Assembly (NCBI GenBank): GCA_012295225.1
Contig: WMKK01000007.1
Span: forward strand, 90,467-154,466
Reading direction: 5' to 3'
DNA from: Ostreococcus mediterraneus
Taxonomy: Eukaryota; Chlorophyta; Mamiellophyceae; Mamiellales; Bathycoccaceae
DNA length: 64,000 nucleotides
The notes under the pieces are model-generated. The model was not told where the DNA came from. It made no database searches and saw only the letters and a program-made list of their open reading frames with translations. This document shows positions 10,256 through 19,975 of the stretch, in pieces (within the stretch, counting starts at the first letter, position 1; every line of letters begins with the position of its first letter). The position numbers were made by a program, and so were the translations under genes.

Positions 10256-10595
10256 GATGTGCGTCGTAGTGTACCGATGCGTCGGACCGCCATTGGGCCA
10301 CGTATCGTTGGACGACGTGTATGTATTCTTTACAAACATCCGTTTAAATCTATCACAATACGTAGTTGAGCCCGACCGAGGGTGGTTCTGGGGTCTCGCG
10401 ATAAACATTTTATAGACTACGCATGGGTATACTATGCATTCGGACATTCGGCGTCGTGGCTGTCGTCGATGGGCGTTCGTTCCCCCGCGTGTGGCTTTCG
10501 CGTGCGGCACACGTCGACGCGCGCGACCAGACGTTGCGCAATCATCACGCACGGATCGCCGTGTTCGTCATCGTTGTGTGTATTCGACGCGCGTG
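10256..10595. other. Divergent promoter region petN / BUB1-like
   Basis: 340 bases between the petN ATG (minus) and the preferred BUB1-like ATG at 10596 (plus). The reading frame of the checkpoint gene is open back to an ATG at 10434, so part of this could be coding. AT-rich patches near 10330-10440 may be core promoters. Confidence 0.5.
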
Positions 10596-13500
10596 ATGAC
10601 GCCGCCGGTGGTGGCTGACGCGACGGCGACGCCATCGACGATGCGCTCGCCCTTGGCGCCGAGGGATACGAATCAGCGCAACGTCGCGGATGGCGACGTT
10701 GAATTCGCGTGGGAGCTCTCGAAGGAGAATGTTCAGCCGTTAAAACGCGGGAGGGATGCGCGGGCTTTGAGCTCGGCGTTGAGCTCGGCGGCGACGGGTA
10801 TGAGCGCGAGCGCAGGGGGCGATGCGGTGGAGGAGGAGAAGCGCGCGCGTTGGGCGCGGGCGTTGAGCGGAACGAGCGAAGACGCGCTCGGGGAGTGGTG
10901 TTCGCTGATTAAATGGACGGAGCAGACGTATGCGACTGGGAGTGGGCGTGATAAAGAGTTATTGCCGTTGCTTGAGCGGTGTGCGCGGGAGTTACAGGAG
11001 GAGGACAAGTATAAGGAGGATGCGCGGTACTTGCGGGTGTGGATCAAGTACGCGGATTGTTGCGCCGAGCCGGGGGATATTTTCAAGTTTTTGAAGGCAA
11101 ACTCTATTGGGCAGAAGCAGGCGTTGTTTTATGAGGCGTATGGGGCGTTTTTGGAGGTTCGACAAGCGTATGGGGCGGCAAATGAGGCGTATGAAAATGG
11201 CATCGCGATGCGCGCCGAGCCGCTCGAGCGTTTGCGCGCTTCGTACTCGGCGTTTCAACATCGCATGGTTCGACGCACGCAAAAGCGCATCGAGAGCGGG
11301 GAAATCGACGAGGAGCAAGGTGAAGAAATTGTGCGTAACTTTGGAGACACCTTGCGCGGTCGTGGTGGGCGATTATCAACCGCGCGCCCAGCGGGCGCGG
11401 GCGGCGGGTTGTCCTCGGCGCCGCAGAGGCAACAAAAGCAGCCGTCATCGTCTCGCGAAAATGCCAACATCCCGAGCGGTGGATTGCAGATTTACGAAGA
11501 TGATGCAAACGGAGCGCCTATGCCGTCGCGAGAAAACGTCGCGCAGTGGAACGCGTTGGGTGGGTACAAGGATGTGCGCAAGGAGAACACGGCGCGCGCG
11601 TCGCAATGGGCTGGTCAACGCATCGCGCAAAGTAAGCGCAAGATGACTCTTCCCACGGAAGAACTTGAAATTTTCGAAGACACCGAGTGCATTGATCGTG
11701 ATGCCGTCGCCGCGGCCACGGCACGCACGGCCGCTGCTGGCACGAGCACCGCCGGCGGTGGTTTGTTGCGCCAACGCGTCGACGGAGCGGAGGCCAGCGG
11801 GGATTTGAGCCGCAATCCAATGTTGTATCATCAGCGTGGCGCCCCTGCGCCGCCGCTTGCGCCAGGCCAGCGTCCAACGACACTCTATCGTGGCTTTCGT
11901 CCCGCACAGCTCCGTTCGGTGGATGGTGAGGAAGTGTGCTACGAGGAGAATCGCGTTGCGGCTTGGATTTCAGTCCACGGCGCGCCCGCTCGGCCGAGTC
12001 CTTCGCGCGAGCCCATCATCAACGTCAATGCGTCGGCCATCAACAATGTCAATGCGTCGGACATGGAGTGTGACATGGAGTGTGACGATGATGTGCGGTC
12101 GTCAGAGCTTCCGCAAGGTGCAGTGCAAGCGACGTATGCGCATGATTCTTCGCTCAAGGCGGCGCGTCCCCATGAGGCGGAGGATGAAATTGTATCCAAG
12201 CGTACGTACGCGGCACCACCACCGCCTGTCGGCTCGCGATCTGGGTCCTGTGCAAGTGAACCATCAGAAGCGCAGTCTATCGCCGCGGGCACTTGCGCGG
12301 CGGGAGTGATGGCGGCGGCTGCAAAGCCCGTCATCGCGCCAAAGGTGCGCGCTGGCGCTCGATGGACGGCAGATGAGGAGGGTACGCGCGCAGCCGCGCA
12401 CGATCCAACGATGACTATCTGCACCAAAGAAGCTTGGGGGGATATTATGAGCATGTTTTCCGATTCCGTGGCCACGGGTAAAGGTGGGTACGAAGCTGAC
12501 GCGAGTGAAGGCGATGGCGCGGCGAAGAAGTCAGCGCGAGAAGAGCCCAGGAACGCCGCTACTGCAGAGAAAGAAGACGATGATGGTGGTTTCTGTATTC
12601 GTGAAGATACGTGCTTGTTACCCAAAGACTTGCTCGCTGCACGACTAGCCGAAGCTCGCAAGCCAGTGGCGCTCGGCACTTCTCGATCGCCAGCCAACAA
12701 GCGCGCCGACGACGATGACGACGGTGGGTTCTTCATTCGCGAAGACACCGTAGCGATTCCCAGCGACCTCGGCGGGTTGAGCATTCGCGAAGACACGGAA
12801 TTCATTCCCAAGTTTTCGATGGCGGAAACCCCGGTGCCATCGTCGGCGACGCAACGTCGTCCATTAGGCGCCCGAGAAATTACGCCCAAGCCGTCCTCGC
12901 ACGTCAAGCGCCCAGCCTTAGCCGCTTTGACTCGTCACAACGATGACGCATCCACAGCACAGTTAGTACTCGTCAATCCATTCGAATTTGACGCCATGGA
13001 TGCGCATCTTCGATCACTCGAGCCCGCGTTGTGCATGCAAGCGGGTGTTGAAGTCGACACGAATGCGTCTACGGTGGCTACGCTCTCCGAAGCTGCCAAA
13101 TGCGTAAGCAAGGGTGGCAAGCGCGCCGCCGCCGGCGTGAAGGTTACGCTCGGCAATATTTCGTACGTTTTCAAAGGACGCGTTGGTGAAGGCGCTCACG
13201 CCGAGGTCTACGAAGCCGAACTTGCAAGCAAAGCGCAGACATCGAATGACGAAGACATTGGCGCGTACGCCGTCAAGGTGCAAGAGTCTCGCTACGCCAA
13301 GTGGGAATTCGTCATCGCACGTCGTTTGCGCGAGCGTCTCCCAGCCGAAGCTGCAGCTGCAGTGAACTGGGCACAGCCTACGGCGTTGCACTTGCTCGGT
13401 GGACAATCGAGCGACGGTGACGATGCCACCATGGGCGCGCTCGTGATGCCATTCGGCGAGCACGGCACGTTGCAAGACGTCCTCAACTCCTACCTTCGTG

Positions 13501-14135
13501 ACGGCAAGCAAATGCACGAGACTCTCGTGATGTACTACGCTGTCGAAATGTTGCGCTTGGTAGAGTGGATTCACGGCGCTGGTATCGTGCACGCCGACTT
13601 GAAACCCGACAACTTGCTCTTACGCAACGGCGGCGAAGACTGGTGCGATTGGGCGGCGCATCGCCCCGGATCTTGGACCCAAAAAGGCTTGGCATTGATT
13701 GACTTTGGACGCGCCATTGATCTGACGATGTACCCCGAAGAAGCTGCATTTGTCGGCGACGCCGGTGCCGAAGCCTTCCGATGCATCGAAATGATGAACG
13801 GCAAGCCATGGACCTATCAAGCCGATTGCTACGCCATCGCCTCGACGATTCATTGCCTCCTCTACGGCTCGTACATGGATGTCGAGCTCACGCCCGGCAC
13901 GACCAACACCTATCGCCAACGCCAGCCTCTGCGACGATACTGGAAGACCGAGTTATGGGAAGTCGTATTCGATCGATTGTTAAACCAGCCAACGGAATCG
14001 ACGCCACCCCCGCTCGGGTCATTGCGCGCGATGCTCGAGGAACGCATGCGCGGCGAAGGACAAAACATTCGCAAGCTCTTAATGCATCAAACCATCGACA
14101 TGTACCAACAAATTCGCGACGGCAAGGTCAAGTAG
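10596..14135 (+). CDS. BUB1: BUB1/MAD3-type spindle checkpoint kinase
   Basis: About 1179 aa from 10596 (an in-frame ATG at 10434 would add 54 basic residues without homology). N-terminal KEN box (residues 43-45, in WELSKENVQPLKRGR), then the MAD3/BUB1 TPR region (about 75-205). A second KEN (329-331) is flanked by ABBA-like motifs LQIYED (297-302) and LEIFED (357-362). Three copies of an IREDT motif lie at 666-671, 712-717 and 728-733. The C-terminal kinase has GEGAHAEVY, AVK, HADLKPDN and DFG, so catalytic residues are present. This is a 'MadBub' layout with both APC/C-Cdc20 inhibition motifs and kinase in one chain. Acts at kinetochores. Long low-complexity linker. Confidence 0.9.
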   Translation: MTPPVVADATATPSTMRSPLAPRDTNQRNVADGDVEFAWELSKENVQPLKRGRDARALSSALSSAATGMSASAGGDAVEEEKRARWARALSGTSEDALGEWCSLIKWTEQTYATGSGRDKELLPLLERCARELQEEDKYKEDARYLRVWIKYADCCAEPGDIFKFLKANSIGQKQALFYEAYGAFLEVRQAYGAANEAYENGIAMRAEPLERLRASYSAFQHRMVRRTQKRIESGEIDEEQGEEIVRNFGDTLRGRGGRLSTARPAGAGGGLSSAPQRQQKQPSSSRENANIPSGGLQIYEDDANGAPMPSRENVAQWNALGGYKDVRKENTARASQWAGQRIAQSKRKMTLPTEELEIFEDTECIDRDAVAAATARTAAAGTSTAGGGLLRQRVDGAEASGDLSRNPMLYHQRGAPAPPLAPGQRPTTLYRGFRPAQLRSVDGEEVCYEENRVAAWISVHGAPARPSPSREPIINVNASAINNVNASDMECDMECDDDVRSSELPQGAVQATYAHDSSLKAARPHEAEDEIVSKRTYAAPPPPVGSRSGSCASEPSEAQSIAAGTCAAGVMAAAAKPVIAPKVRAGARWTADEEGTRAAAHDPTMTICTKEAWGDIMSMFSDSVATGKGGYEADASEGDGAAKKSAREEPRNAATAEKEDDDGGFCIREDTCLLPKDLLAARLAEARKPVALGTSRSPANKRADDDDDGGFFIREDTVAIPSDLGGLSIREDTEFIPKFSMAETPVPSSATQRRPLGAREITPKPSSHVKRPALAALTRHNDDASTAQLVLVNPFEFDAMDAHLRSLEPALCMQAGVEVDTNASTVATLSEAAKCVSKGGKRAAAGVKVTLGNISYVFKGRVGEGAHAEVYEAELASKAQTSNDEDIGAYAVKVQESRYAKWEFVIARRLRERLPAEAAAAVNWAQPTALHLLGGQSSDGDDATMGALVMPFGEHGTLQDVLNSYLRDGKQMHETLVMYYAVEMLRLVEWIHGAGIVHADLKPDNLLLRNGGEDWCDWAAHRPGSWTQKGLALIDFGRAIDLTMYPEEAAFVGDAGAEAFRCIEMMNGKPWTYQADCYAIASTIHCLLYGSYMDVELTPGTTNTYRQRQPLRRYWKTELWEVVFDRLLNQPTESTPPPLGSLRAMLEERMRGEGQNIRKLLMHQTIDMYQQIRDGKVK

Positions 14136-14293
14136 AAAATACTCATGATCACACGCGCACGTCGCCGGGACGATGACGTATAGAATTTTAGCAGTGAAAA
14201 CAAACATAATTCACACATTCATTTTGTACACATGGTTTTACATCGTTCCGTTACGCGCGTTCAGGACGCGGCGCCGTTCGCGGTCGAACGACG

Positions 14294-15199
14294 TCACGTC
14301 AACACGTGCCCCGCGCGTTCAGCCTCTTCGCGACTGATACGAATCGTCTCCGCAATCACGTCGTATTCATTCACGTGGTGTATATCCGGCATGTACAACG
14401 ACCAATCAAACGCGTGCCGCCGAGAGACGTGATCGTACAAATCAAGCACAAGCATCGAAGCGTCGCCGTGCGGTAACGCTACGCACATCGGACACACCGC
14501 CGGGCGCGCATGTGGATCATCGTTATGCGCAAACATGACGTGTTCGCTGAATTCGCGCATGCCGCGGAAGAAGCACGTTTCAGGAAGAATGTTGGAATCG
14601 TAGTCGTCTTCGCCGTCGGCGACATCGACGCCGGCGTCTCGAATGTAATCTTCTTCGCAATGTGGGCACAAGTATAACGGATCATCATCATCATCAGTGT
14701 CAGTGTCAGTGTCAGCATCATGTACGGCGTCGTCAACGACGTGAGCATCCACACGCGCGCTGCCGCCGCCCGACGACCCAAACGCCGTCCCGAGCGTCCC
14801 CGACGACATCCCGCACTCGTGCGTCCCAGCGTCATTCAACAAATTCACCTCGCGCCCGCACCCGCACGCAATCACCGTACACCGCAGCATACGAATCTTA
14901 GTTTCATCCACAGAATTGCTCAATCCACTGTCGCGCGCGCTGACGCGACACATCGGACACGGCACATCCCGACGCCGAGCGCGGCTCGCCGACGCGTCCT
15001 CCCACTGTACCACGCATCCCGCACAAAACGTGTGTTTCCCGCACGCGAATCGCGTCGGCTCGCGCAGCGTCTGTCGGCAAATTGGACACAGTAAATGTTC
15101 GGGCACGGCGTCGAGAAACGAGCGCGGTTGCGGCGATCGCGACGGCGATGGCGATGCGCGCAATGTGAGCTTGGATGTGAGCTCACGAATGTGGGACAT
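14294..15199 (-). CDS. RING finger plus Di19-type zinc-binding protein
   Basis: 301 aa from the ATG at 15199; upstream in-frame codons to 15502 look like 5' UTR. A C3HC4 RING (CPIC...CGKHTFCAGC...CPMC, about residues 35-85) suggests ubiquitin E3 activity. It is followed by a Cys pair region (CGCGREV), an Asp-rich linker (DTDTDTDDDDD), and C-terminal CPHC...H...CPMC...H zinc motifs resembling the drought-induced 19 (Di19) domain. The combination resembles RNF114-type ligases. Tail YDVIAETIRISREEAERA could be a ubiquitin-interacting helix. The substrate is unknown. Convergent with the BUB1-like gene and divergent from the ankyrin gene. Confidence 0.75.
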   Translation of the reverse strand: MSHIRELTSKLTLRASPSPSRSPQPRSFLDAVPEHLLCPICRQTLREPTRFACGKHTFCAGCVVQWEDASASRARRRDVPCPMCRVSARDSGLSNSVDETKIRMLRCTVIACGCGREVNLLNDAGTHECGMSSGTLGTAFGSSGGGSARVDAHVVDDAVHDADTDTDTDDDDDPLYLCPHCEEDYIRDAGVDVADGEDDYDSNILPETCFFRGMREFSEHVMFAHNDDPHARPAVCPMCVALPHGDASMLVLDLYDHVSRRHAFDWSLYMPDIHHVNEYDVIAETIRISREEAERAGHVLT

Positions 15200-15552
15200 G
15201 ACGACGCGCCGCGGGCGAGCTCCCGACGATTTCTGACGCGCGCGACCGCGCGAGGGCGCGGGATGGCGAACGCACACAAAATGCGGTGCGCACACGCGGG
15301 TGTGCGTCGTGTAGGCATACAGTGCGGCGATGGAGTGCGTCAAATGTCGCGTGCACACGGTGGAGCTTTTGTGTTGTTCTTGTGGAGCTTTTGTGTCCTC
15401 ACACGCCTGCACGCGCGGGGTGGTGCGAGCGCGCGCGAGACACGCGCCTGGGCGCATCAAACGCGACGTGGTGCGCGCGCAGACGCGCGAGACGAGGCGC
15501 AAGAGCGCGACGCGCGCGCTGCAGTCGCGTGAGTGTGCGACAGAGACGGATT
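15200..15552. other. Divergent promoter region with a 15-bp direct repeat
   Basis: 353 bases between RING-Di19 (minus) and ankyrin (plus) starts. A perfect direct repeat GTGGAGCTTTTGTGT occurs at 15360-15374 and 15382-15396. A short ORF beginning at 15330 with CVKC and CCSC pairs covers the repeat, but it has no homology that I recognise and runs into the ankyrin CDS in another frame. Confidence 0.6.
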
Positions 15553-16446
15553 ATGCGGGACAACCAAACGAAGAAACGCGGGCACGCGGCGCATGCGCGC
15601 GCGCCCAAGTCGTCTCGAGCGCACGATGCGGCGCGGGCAAATGATGTGACGGCGCTAAACGCCGCGTTGGCGGCGGATGCGTTGGCGCTGGATGCGATTG
15701 ATGCGCATAAGAGGACGCCGTTGCACTTGGCGGCGTACGCCGGCGCGCTCGAGTGCGTCGAGCTTTTATGCGCGCAGGGCGCAAGGGTAGCGGCAGAAGC
15801 CGTCGATGGGGTCACGGCGTTTCACTTTGCGTGCATGAAGGGTAACACCGCCGTGGCGAAGGCGTTGGTCGAACGCGGGGCGAACGCGAAAGGGATGACG
15901 TATAAGAGCGAGAACGCCTTGCACTTGGCGGCGCCAACTGGAGATTTGAGCTTGATTGCGTTTCTTATTCGTAAAAAGGTGAATCCGTGCGCAGTGAGTA
16001 AGAAGGGACGAAGTGTTTTGCAGTGTTTGAAGGATAATGCGAGCGCGGAGGTGCGGGAGGCGATTGAGAAGGCGGTGCGAGATGTCGAGGAGAGCGCGCG
16101 GCGAACGGCGGATGGCGTAGCGGCAGCTGCGACGGAGGATGATGGCGACGGAAACGCCCACGTGGGCGACATCGGACCATCCATTGGGCCATCCATCGGG
16201 CCGTCTATCGGGCCCGCTATGCCGCCATCGATTGGTCCCGCTATACCGCCGTCTGCGGGGGACATCGGTCCAGCCGCGCGGCCGCAAGTCGGTAGAGTGA
16301 ATAAAGACGCCATCGGCGTCGTTGAAGACGGCATTACTAGCAACGATAGAGATGACACGGAGGATAATGCAGGGGTAGAGTCTACGAAAGGGAAGAAAAA
16401 ACGCAAGATTATCGGTGCGATGACGTTTGGTGAAGATGACGAATGA
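15553..16446 (+). CDS. Ankyrin-repeat protein with IGPS/GPAxPP repeats
   Basis: 297 aa from the ATG at 15553. Ankyrin repeats about residues 25-160 (RTPLHLAAYAGALECVELL; VTAFHFACMKGNTAVAKALV; ENALHLAAPTGDLSLIAFLI). Next come a charged helix, then tetrapeptide repeats IGPS x3 and two GPAxPP units (about residues 200-240). The C-terminus is basic (KGKKKRK) and ends in an acidic tail (FGEDDE). GPALPP-type repeats are found in some eukaryotic nuclear proteins; a role as a protein-interaction scaffold is inference only. Confidence 0.75.
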   Translation: MRDNQTKKRGHAAHARAPKSSRAHDAARANDVTALNAALAADALALDAIDAHKRTPLHLAAYAGALECVELLCAQGARVAAEAVDGVTAFHFACMKGNTAVAKALVERGANAKGMTYKSENALHLAAPTGDLSLIAFLIRKKVNPCAVSKKGRSVLQCLKDNASAEVREAIEKAVRDVEESARRTADGVAAAATEDDGDGNAHVGDIGPSIGPSIGPSIGPAMPPSIGPAIPPSAGDIGPAARPQVGRVNKDAIGVVEDGITSNDRDDTEDNAGVESTKGKKKRKIIGAMTFGEDDE

Positions 16447-16567
16447 ATGTCGCCTAGGTGTTGTGATAATTGTAGTAACATATTTTAACCGTACCGGTAC
16501 CAGTACCGGCGAAGTAAAACGAATTATAAAATCTAGTCTTGTAGGCTATATGCAGTCGTCGTCGTTA

Positions 16568-17947
16568 TCATCGCCGCTTATTCGGGAACCCTCGAGCACC
16601 ATTTGTCTTCGACTGCTTTGTCACGCGCGGCTTACCGTCATCACCGCCGTAATCCTTCTTACCCAACATGCGCAACATCGCGTCCGCGTCGTCGTCATCC
16701 TTGAACCCGCGCTTTGCACCCTTGCCCTTGCGGTCGTCTTGATCACGCATTTGCTGAATCGCGATCCGCTGCGCTTCATTCACGCGGTCATACAACAACA
16801 TCACCGCTTCTTCCTCTAACGGATACTTGTCAAGCTTTTTGTTAATCAAGCGCTCGATTTTTTGGTACAGTTCGACGTCGTATTGCGTCACGAGGGTCAC
16901 CGCCAAACCGCTTCGTCCAGCGCGCGCCGTGCGCCCGACGCGGTGCACGTAATCTTTCGAGTTTTGCGGCACATCATAATTAATCACCACGTCTACAGAT
17001 GGAATATCCAAACCACGCGACGCGACGTCGGTGGCGATTAAAATGTTGCGTTCACCAGACTTGAATTTATTCAACGCCGCGATGCGTTTCGGTTGTGACA
17101 TTTGTCCGTGAATAGGCACAGCTCCAAAGCCCAAGTTTCGCGCAATGAGCGCCAACTTGCGCGTTGAATCGCACGTTCGCGCGAAAACAATCGACGTCGA
17201 CGCACTGAGCTCATTAAACAAAAACGTCACGTAGCAATCCTTATGTTTTGCCGGGACAAACAAATAGTGCTGCTTTAACGACTCCACCGTGGAATATTTC
17301 GCGCTCACCTCAACTTTTACCGGATCTCTCAAGCATGCACGCTGCAACTTTGCCACTTTATTCGTCATCGTTGCGCTAAACAGCTGCGTGCGACGTTCAC
17401 TCGGAATGACGCGCAAAATTTTATCAATCTCCTCCTCAAAGTCCAAATTTAACAGCCGGTCGGCTTCATCGAGCACGAGCACCTTGAGCGCGCGCAAAGA
17501 AAACCCCTTCGTATTCTCCAAGTGATCCACCACCCGACCAGGCGTACCCACGATCACATGAGGACGCTTACCTAACCGTATCGCCTGTGTCGTCATGTCT
17601 ACGCCACCCACGAGCACGCTCGCCCGCACGCCGATGCTCGCCCCGAGCGTCTCAAATTGTTCTGCAATCTGTATCGCCAACTCCCGTGTTGGACTCAACA
17701 CTAACGAATGAAACGCCTGCGGGGCATCTAACAACGACTGTAATATCGGCAGCGCAAACGCGCCGGTTTTTCCCGACCCAGTCTGCGCGAGCCCGATAAC
17801 ATCGCGGTCCTTGAGCGCCTCAGGAATGGATGCGCATTGGATATCTGTCGGCGCGCGCCAGCCGAGCGACGCGCACGCCTTGGCGAGTTCGGCGCACACA
17901 CCGATGGATTCAAACGTTCGCTCGGCGGTGTCGGCGGCGGCGGGCAT
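16568..17947 (-). CDS. RRP3: DEAD-box RNA helicase RRP3/DDX47
   Basis: 459 aa from the ATG at 17947 (the extra 40 upstream residues to 18067 look non-coding). Full DEAD-box set: Q motif, [41 protein letters not shown] and [10 protein letters not shown]. The FESIGVC start, [18 protein letters not shown] and [20 protein letters not shown] near the C-terminus are characteristic of RRP3/DDX47, a nucleolar helicase needed for 18S rRNA maturation in the small-subunit processome. The basic C-terminal tail (about 40 aa) fits nucleolar location. The promoter carries a GAGCTTTTGTG element at 18004-18014. Confidence 0.93.
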   Translation of the reverse strand: MPAAADTAERTFESIGVCAELAKACASLGWRAPTDIQCASIPEALKDRDVIGLAQTGSGKTGAFALPILQSLLDAPQAFHSLVLSPTRELAIQIAEQFETLGASIGVRASVLVGGVDMTTQAIRLGKRPHVIVGTPGRVVDHLENTKGFSLRALKVLVLDEADRLLNLDFEEEIDKILRVIPSERRTQLFSATMTNKVAKLQRACLRDPVKVEVSAKYSTVESLKQHYLFVPAKHKDCYVTFLFNELSASTSIVFARTCDSTRKLALIARNLGFGAVPIHGQMSQPKRIAALNKFKSGERNILIATDVASRGLDIPSVDVVINYDVPQNSKDYVHRVGRTARAGRSGLAVTLVTQYDVELYQKIERLINKKLDKYPLEEEAVMLLYDRVNEAQRIAIQQMRDQDDRKGKGAKRGFKDDDDADAMLRMLGKKDYGGDDGKPRVTKQSKTNGARGFPNKRR

Positions 17948-18071
17948 GATAGCGCGACGAGGGCGACTGGAACGCGGTGCGCGCGCAGCGGCGAGTGGCG
18001 GCTGAGCTTTTGTGCGGCGGGACGGTGGGACATTTGTGTACATTTCTATGAGGATTCTAACGTCCACAACG

Positions 18072-18869
18072 CTACGTCGTGGACTCGCGCGCGGCGGATT
18101 CTGTGACTAATAAAAATACTTTTGCGAATAATTGCGCGTTTGACATTGGAGGCTTGATGTCGGCGGGTGAGTTGACGTCGCGACGGGCGACGTCGGGGTA
18201 GAAGGCGGCGAGACTGGGCGGCCGAAGCGCGGGATCGAGCGCGCGTAAGACGCGCACGCGATCCGGTAGCTCTGCTTGAATCACATGTGGCTCAAGCGTG
18301 ATCACGCGCTGCATGTCTACGCGCGGGAAGTCGCGCTGAAGCTCGTCAAGGGCGAGGGATACGTCTTGTAAATTGTCCAAGAGCAACGCGCGCGGATTTG
18401 ACTCTAATAAACGCGTGGCGTCCATTTTTGGAAACGCGCGCTTAAATGCGATCAACCGCTGCGCGATTTCACTCAGCGGCAACTGTAAAACCTCTGGGCA
18501 CTGCCACAACATCTTGGCCACGTTCGTGTCGCTCGGAAATATAGCCTCGAGACGATTTAACGCGTGCCCGAGCGCGTCTGGCTCGCCGTACATCATCCTC
18601 GCCGCGACGTCATTCGCGATATCTCGCCCCATAGAAATCAGCGCCTTGCGCTCGTGCTCCTCCGTGATACCTTTTGAAAGCCAAAACGCATCAAGCGCGG
18701 CGGTATCGGCATCGAGCTCGGGCTGTGGGAACAACCAGGCGTTGCGTCGCACCAGACGCTCAAAGTTCCCCGAGCGCTCATCCTCCGGCGCCTCGTCTGC
18801 GGGCGGCGACGACCACCGCCGCGTCGGCCGCGACCCGCGACGACGACGATGACGACGCGCGTCATCCAT
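18072..18869 (-). CDS. Putative mTERF-like helical repeat protein
   Basis: 265 aa from the ATG at 18869. An Arg-rich N-terminus (organelle-targeting type) is followed by two or three roughly 35-residue repeats with the pattern xxxLLxxxPxxLxL plus an amphipathic helix (for example [20 protein letters not shown] and [20 protein letters not shown]), reminiscent of mTERF proteins that bind organellar nucleic acids. The repeat number is lower than in most mTERFs and the assignment is by pattern only. Divergent from SURF1, with only 76 bases between start codons. Confidence 0.5.
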   Translation of the reverse strand: MDDARRHRRRRGSRPTRRWSSPPADEAPEDERSGNFERLVRRNAWLFPQPELDADTAALDAFWLSKGITEEHERKALISMGRDIANDVAARMMYGEPDALGHALNRLEAIFPSDTNVAKMLWQCPEVLQLPLSEIAQRLIAFKRAFPKMDATRLLESNPRALLLDNLQDVSLALDELQRDFPRVDMQRVITLEPHVIQAELPDRVRVLRALDPALRPPSLAAFYPDVARRDVNSPADIKPPMSNAQLFAKVFLLVTESAARESTT

Positions 18870-18945
18870 GCCCTCCGCCGGCGCGACGAGACGATGCGGC
18901 GCGGCGCAGTGCGCACCAAGCATCACTTCTCGGCGCACGTTCCAC

Positions 18946-19863
18946 ATGCTCATCCGCGCCACGCGTCGTCAACTCGCGCGCGTCGCGCGCGATGCGCTCA
19001 AGCCCGCGTCGGCGGCGTCGGCAGTCTCGACGTCGACGGCGTCGGCGTCGTTCGCCTCTCGGCGCGGCGCATCCACGCGCGCGGCGTCGGCGTCTGAAGC
19101 AGGCTCACCGGCGCGCGCGGCGTTGCTCCTCCTTCCCTGCGCGCTCACGGGCGCACTCGGCGCGTGGCAGCTCGTCAGGCGCGAGGAAAAGATTGTCGCC
19201 ATCGATGCGCGATCGCGCGCGCTGTGCACGCGCGTGTTACCGGGCGATGCGGTGGTGGGACGCGATGGAATTGAGGAGTACGCGACGTGCGCCGTGGCGG
19301 GGGAGTTGGACTTGGCCAAGTCGGTGAGGATTGGGCCTCGCGCGCGAAGCGTGTGCGGGGTCACGATCGCTGGGCATCTCATTGTGACTCCGGTGAAGCT
19401 GCATGGGCGCGCAAAGACGCGCGGAGAGGCGGGAACGGTGTTATTGTTGAGAGGTTGGGCTCCGGATACGTGGGCGGATGTGGACGCTCGAGCCGGCGCG
19501 TGCGTGAAAACAGAAGCTGTGGTGCGCACGTCGGAGAGTAAAGGGAGATTTACGCCGGATAATGACCCTGAGAAAGATATTTGGTATTGGTTGGATGCGC
19601 CTGCGATCGCACGGGCGTGTGGATTGCCGGAAGATACGCCTTTGATTCAAGCCGTGCGCGCGGCGCGCGACGACGGCGCCGGGAGTAGCGGTCAGGCTGA
19701 TGCGCCGCAATATCCGTTAGCCGTGGAGAAAGAGTCATTGATGACATTTCCAGTGGCTCCAGAACAACATCTTGGGTACGCTGCGACATGGTTCGCGCTG
19801 AGTGCGTGCACGGGTGCGATGGCGGTCGTGCGCGCCCGCCGATTCGTCGGACATAAGATTTAG
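18946..19863 (+). CDS. SURF1: SURF1-like cytochrome c oxidase assembly protein
   Basis: 305 aa from the ATG at 18946. Arg/Ala/Ser-rich mitochondrial presequence (about 50 aa), then a first transmembrane segment with the family motif LGAWQLVRREEKI, a soluble intermembrane-space domain with LLRGWAP, and a C-terminal segment ending in EQHLGYAATWFALSACTGAM, the second membrane helix with the SURF1-type HxxYAxxW pattern. SURF1 helps insert heme a into COX1 in the inner membrane. An upstream in-frame ATG at 18868 overlaps the divergent gene and is not favoured. Confidence 0.88.
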   Translation: MLIRATRRQLARVARDALKPASAASAVSTSTASASFASRRGASTRAASASEAGSPARAALLLLPCALTGALGAWQLVRREEKIVAIDARSRALCTRVLPGDAVVGRDGIEEYATCAVAGELDLAKSVRIGPRARSVCGVTIAGHLIVTPVKLHGRAKTRGEAGTVLLLRGWAPDTWADVDARAGACVKTEAVVRTSESKGRFTPDNDPEKDIWYWLDAPAIARACGLPEDTPLIQAVRAARDDGAGSSGQADAPQYPLAVEKESLMTFPVAPEQHLGYAATWFALSACTGAMAVVRARRFVGHKI

Positions 19864-19975
19864 CGCGCAACCTTTACTTTTAGTTTTAGTAACACTATGG
19901 ATTAGTTCACAATTTTTAGTACAATGTAGCGCAAAGCAAGGCAACCGTGAAATGATTTGTTTGTTGTCGTGCGAC

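Noticed and set aside
9222-10415. Long + strand ORF (397 aa) rich in Arg, His and Ala
   Set aside because: It lies over the petN exons and GC-rich intron on the opposite strand; composition is that of GC-rich non-coding DNA and no domain is visible.
15330-15644. ORF with CVKC and CCSC cysteine pairs upstream of the ankyrin gene
   Set aside because: The cysteine pairs derive from a 15-bp direct repeat region; the remainder is Arg-rich shadow of the ankyrin CDS.
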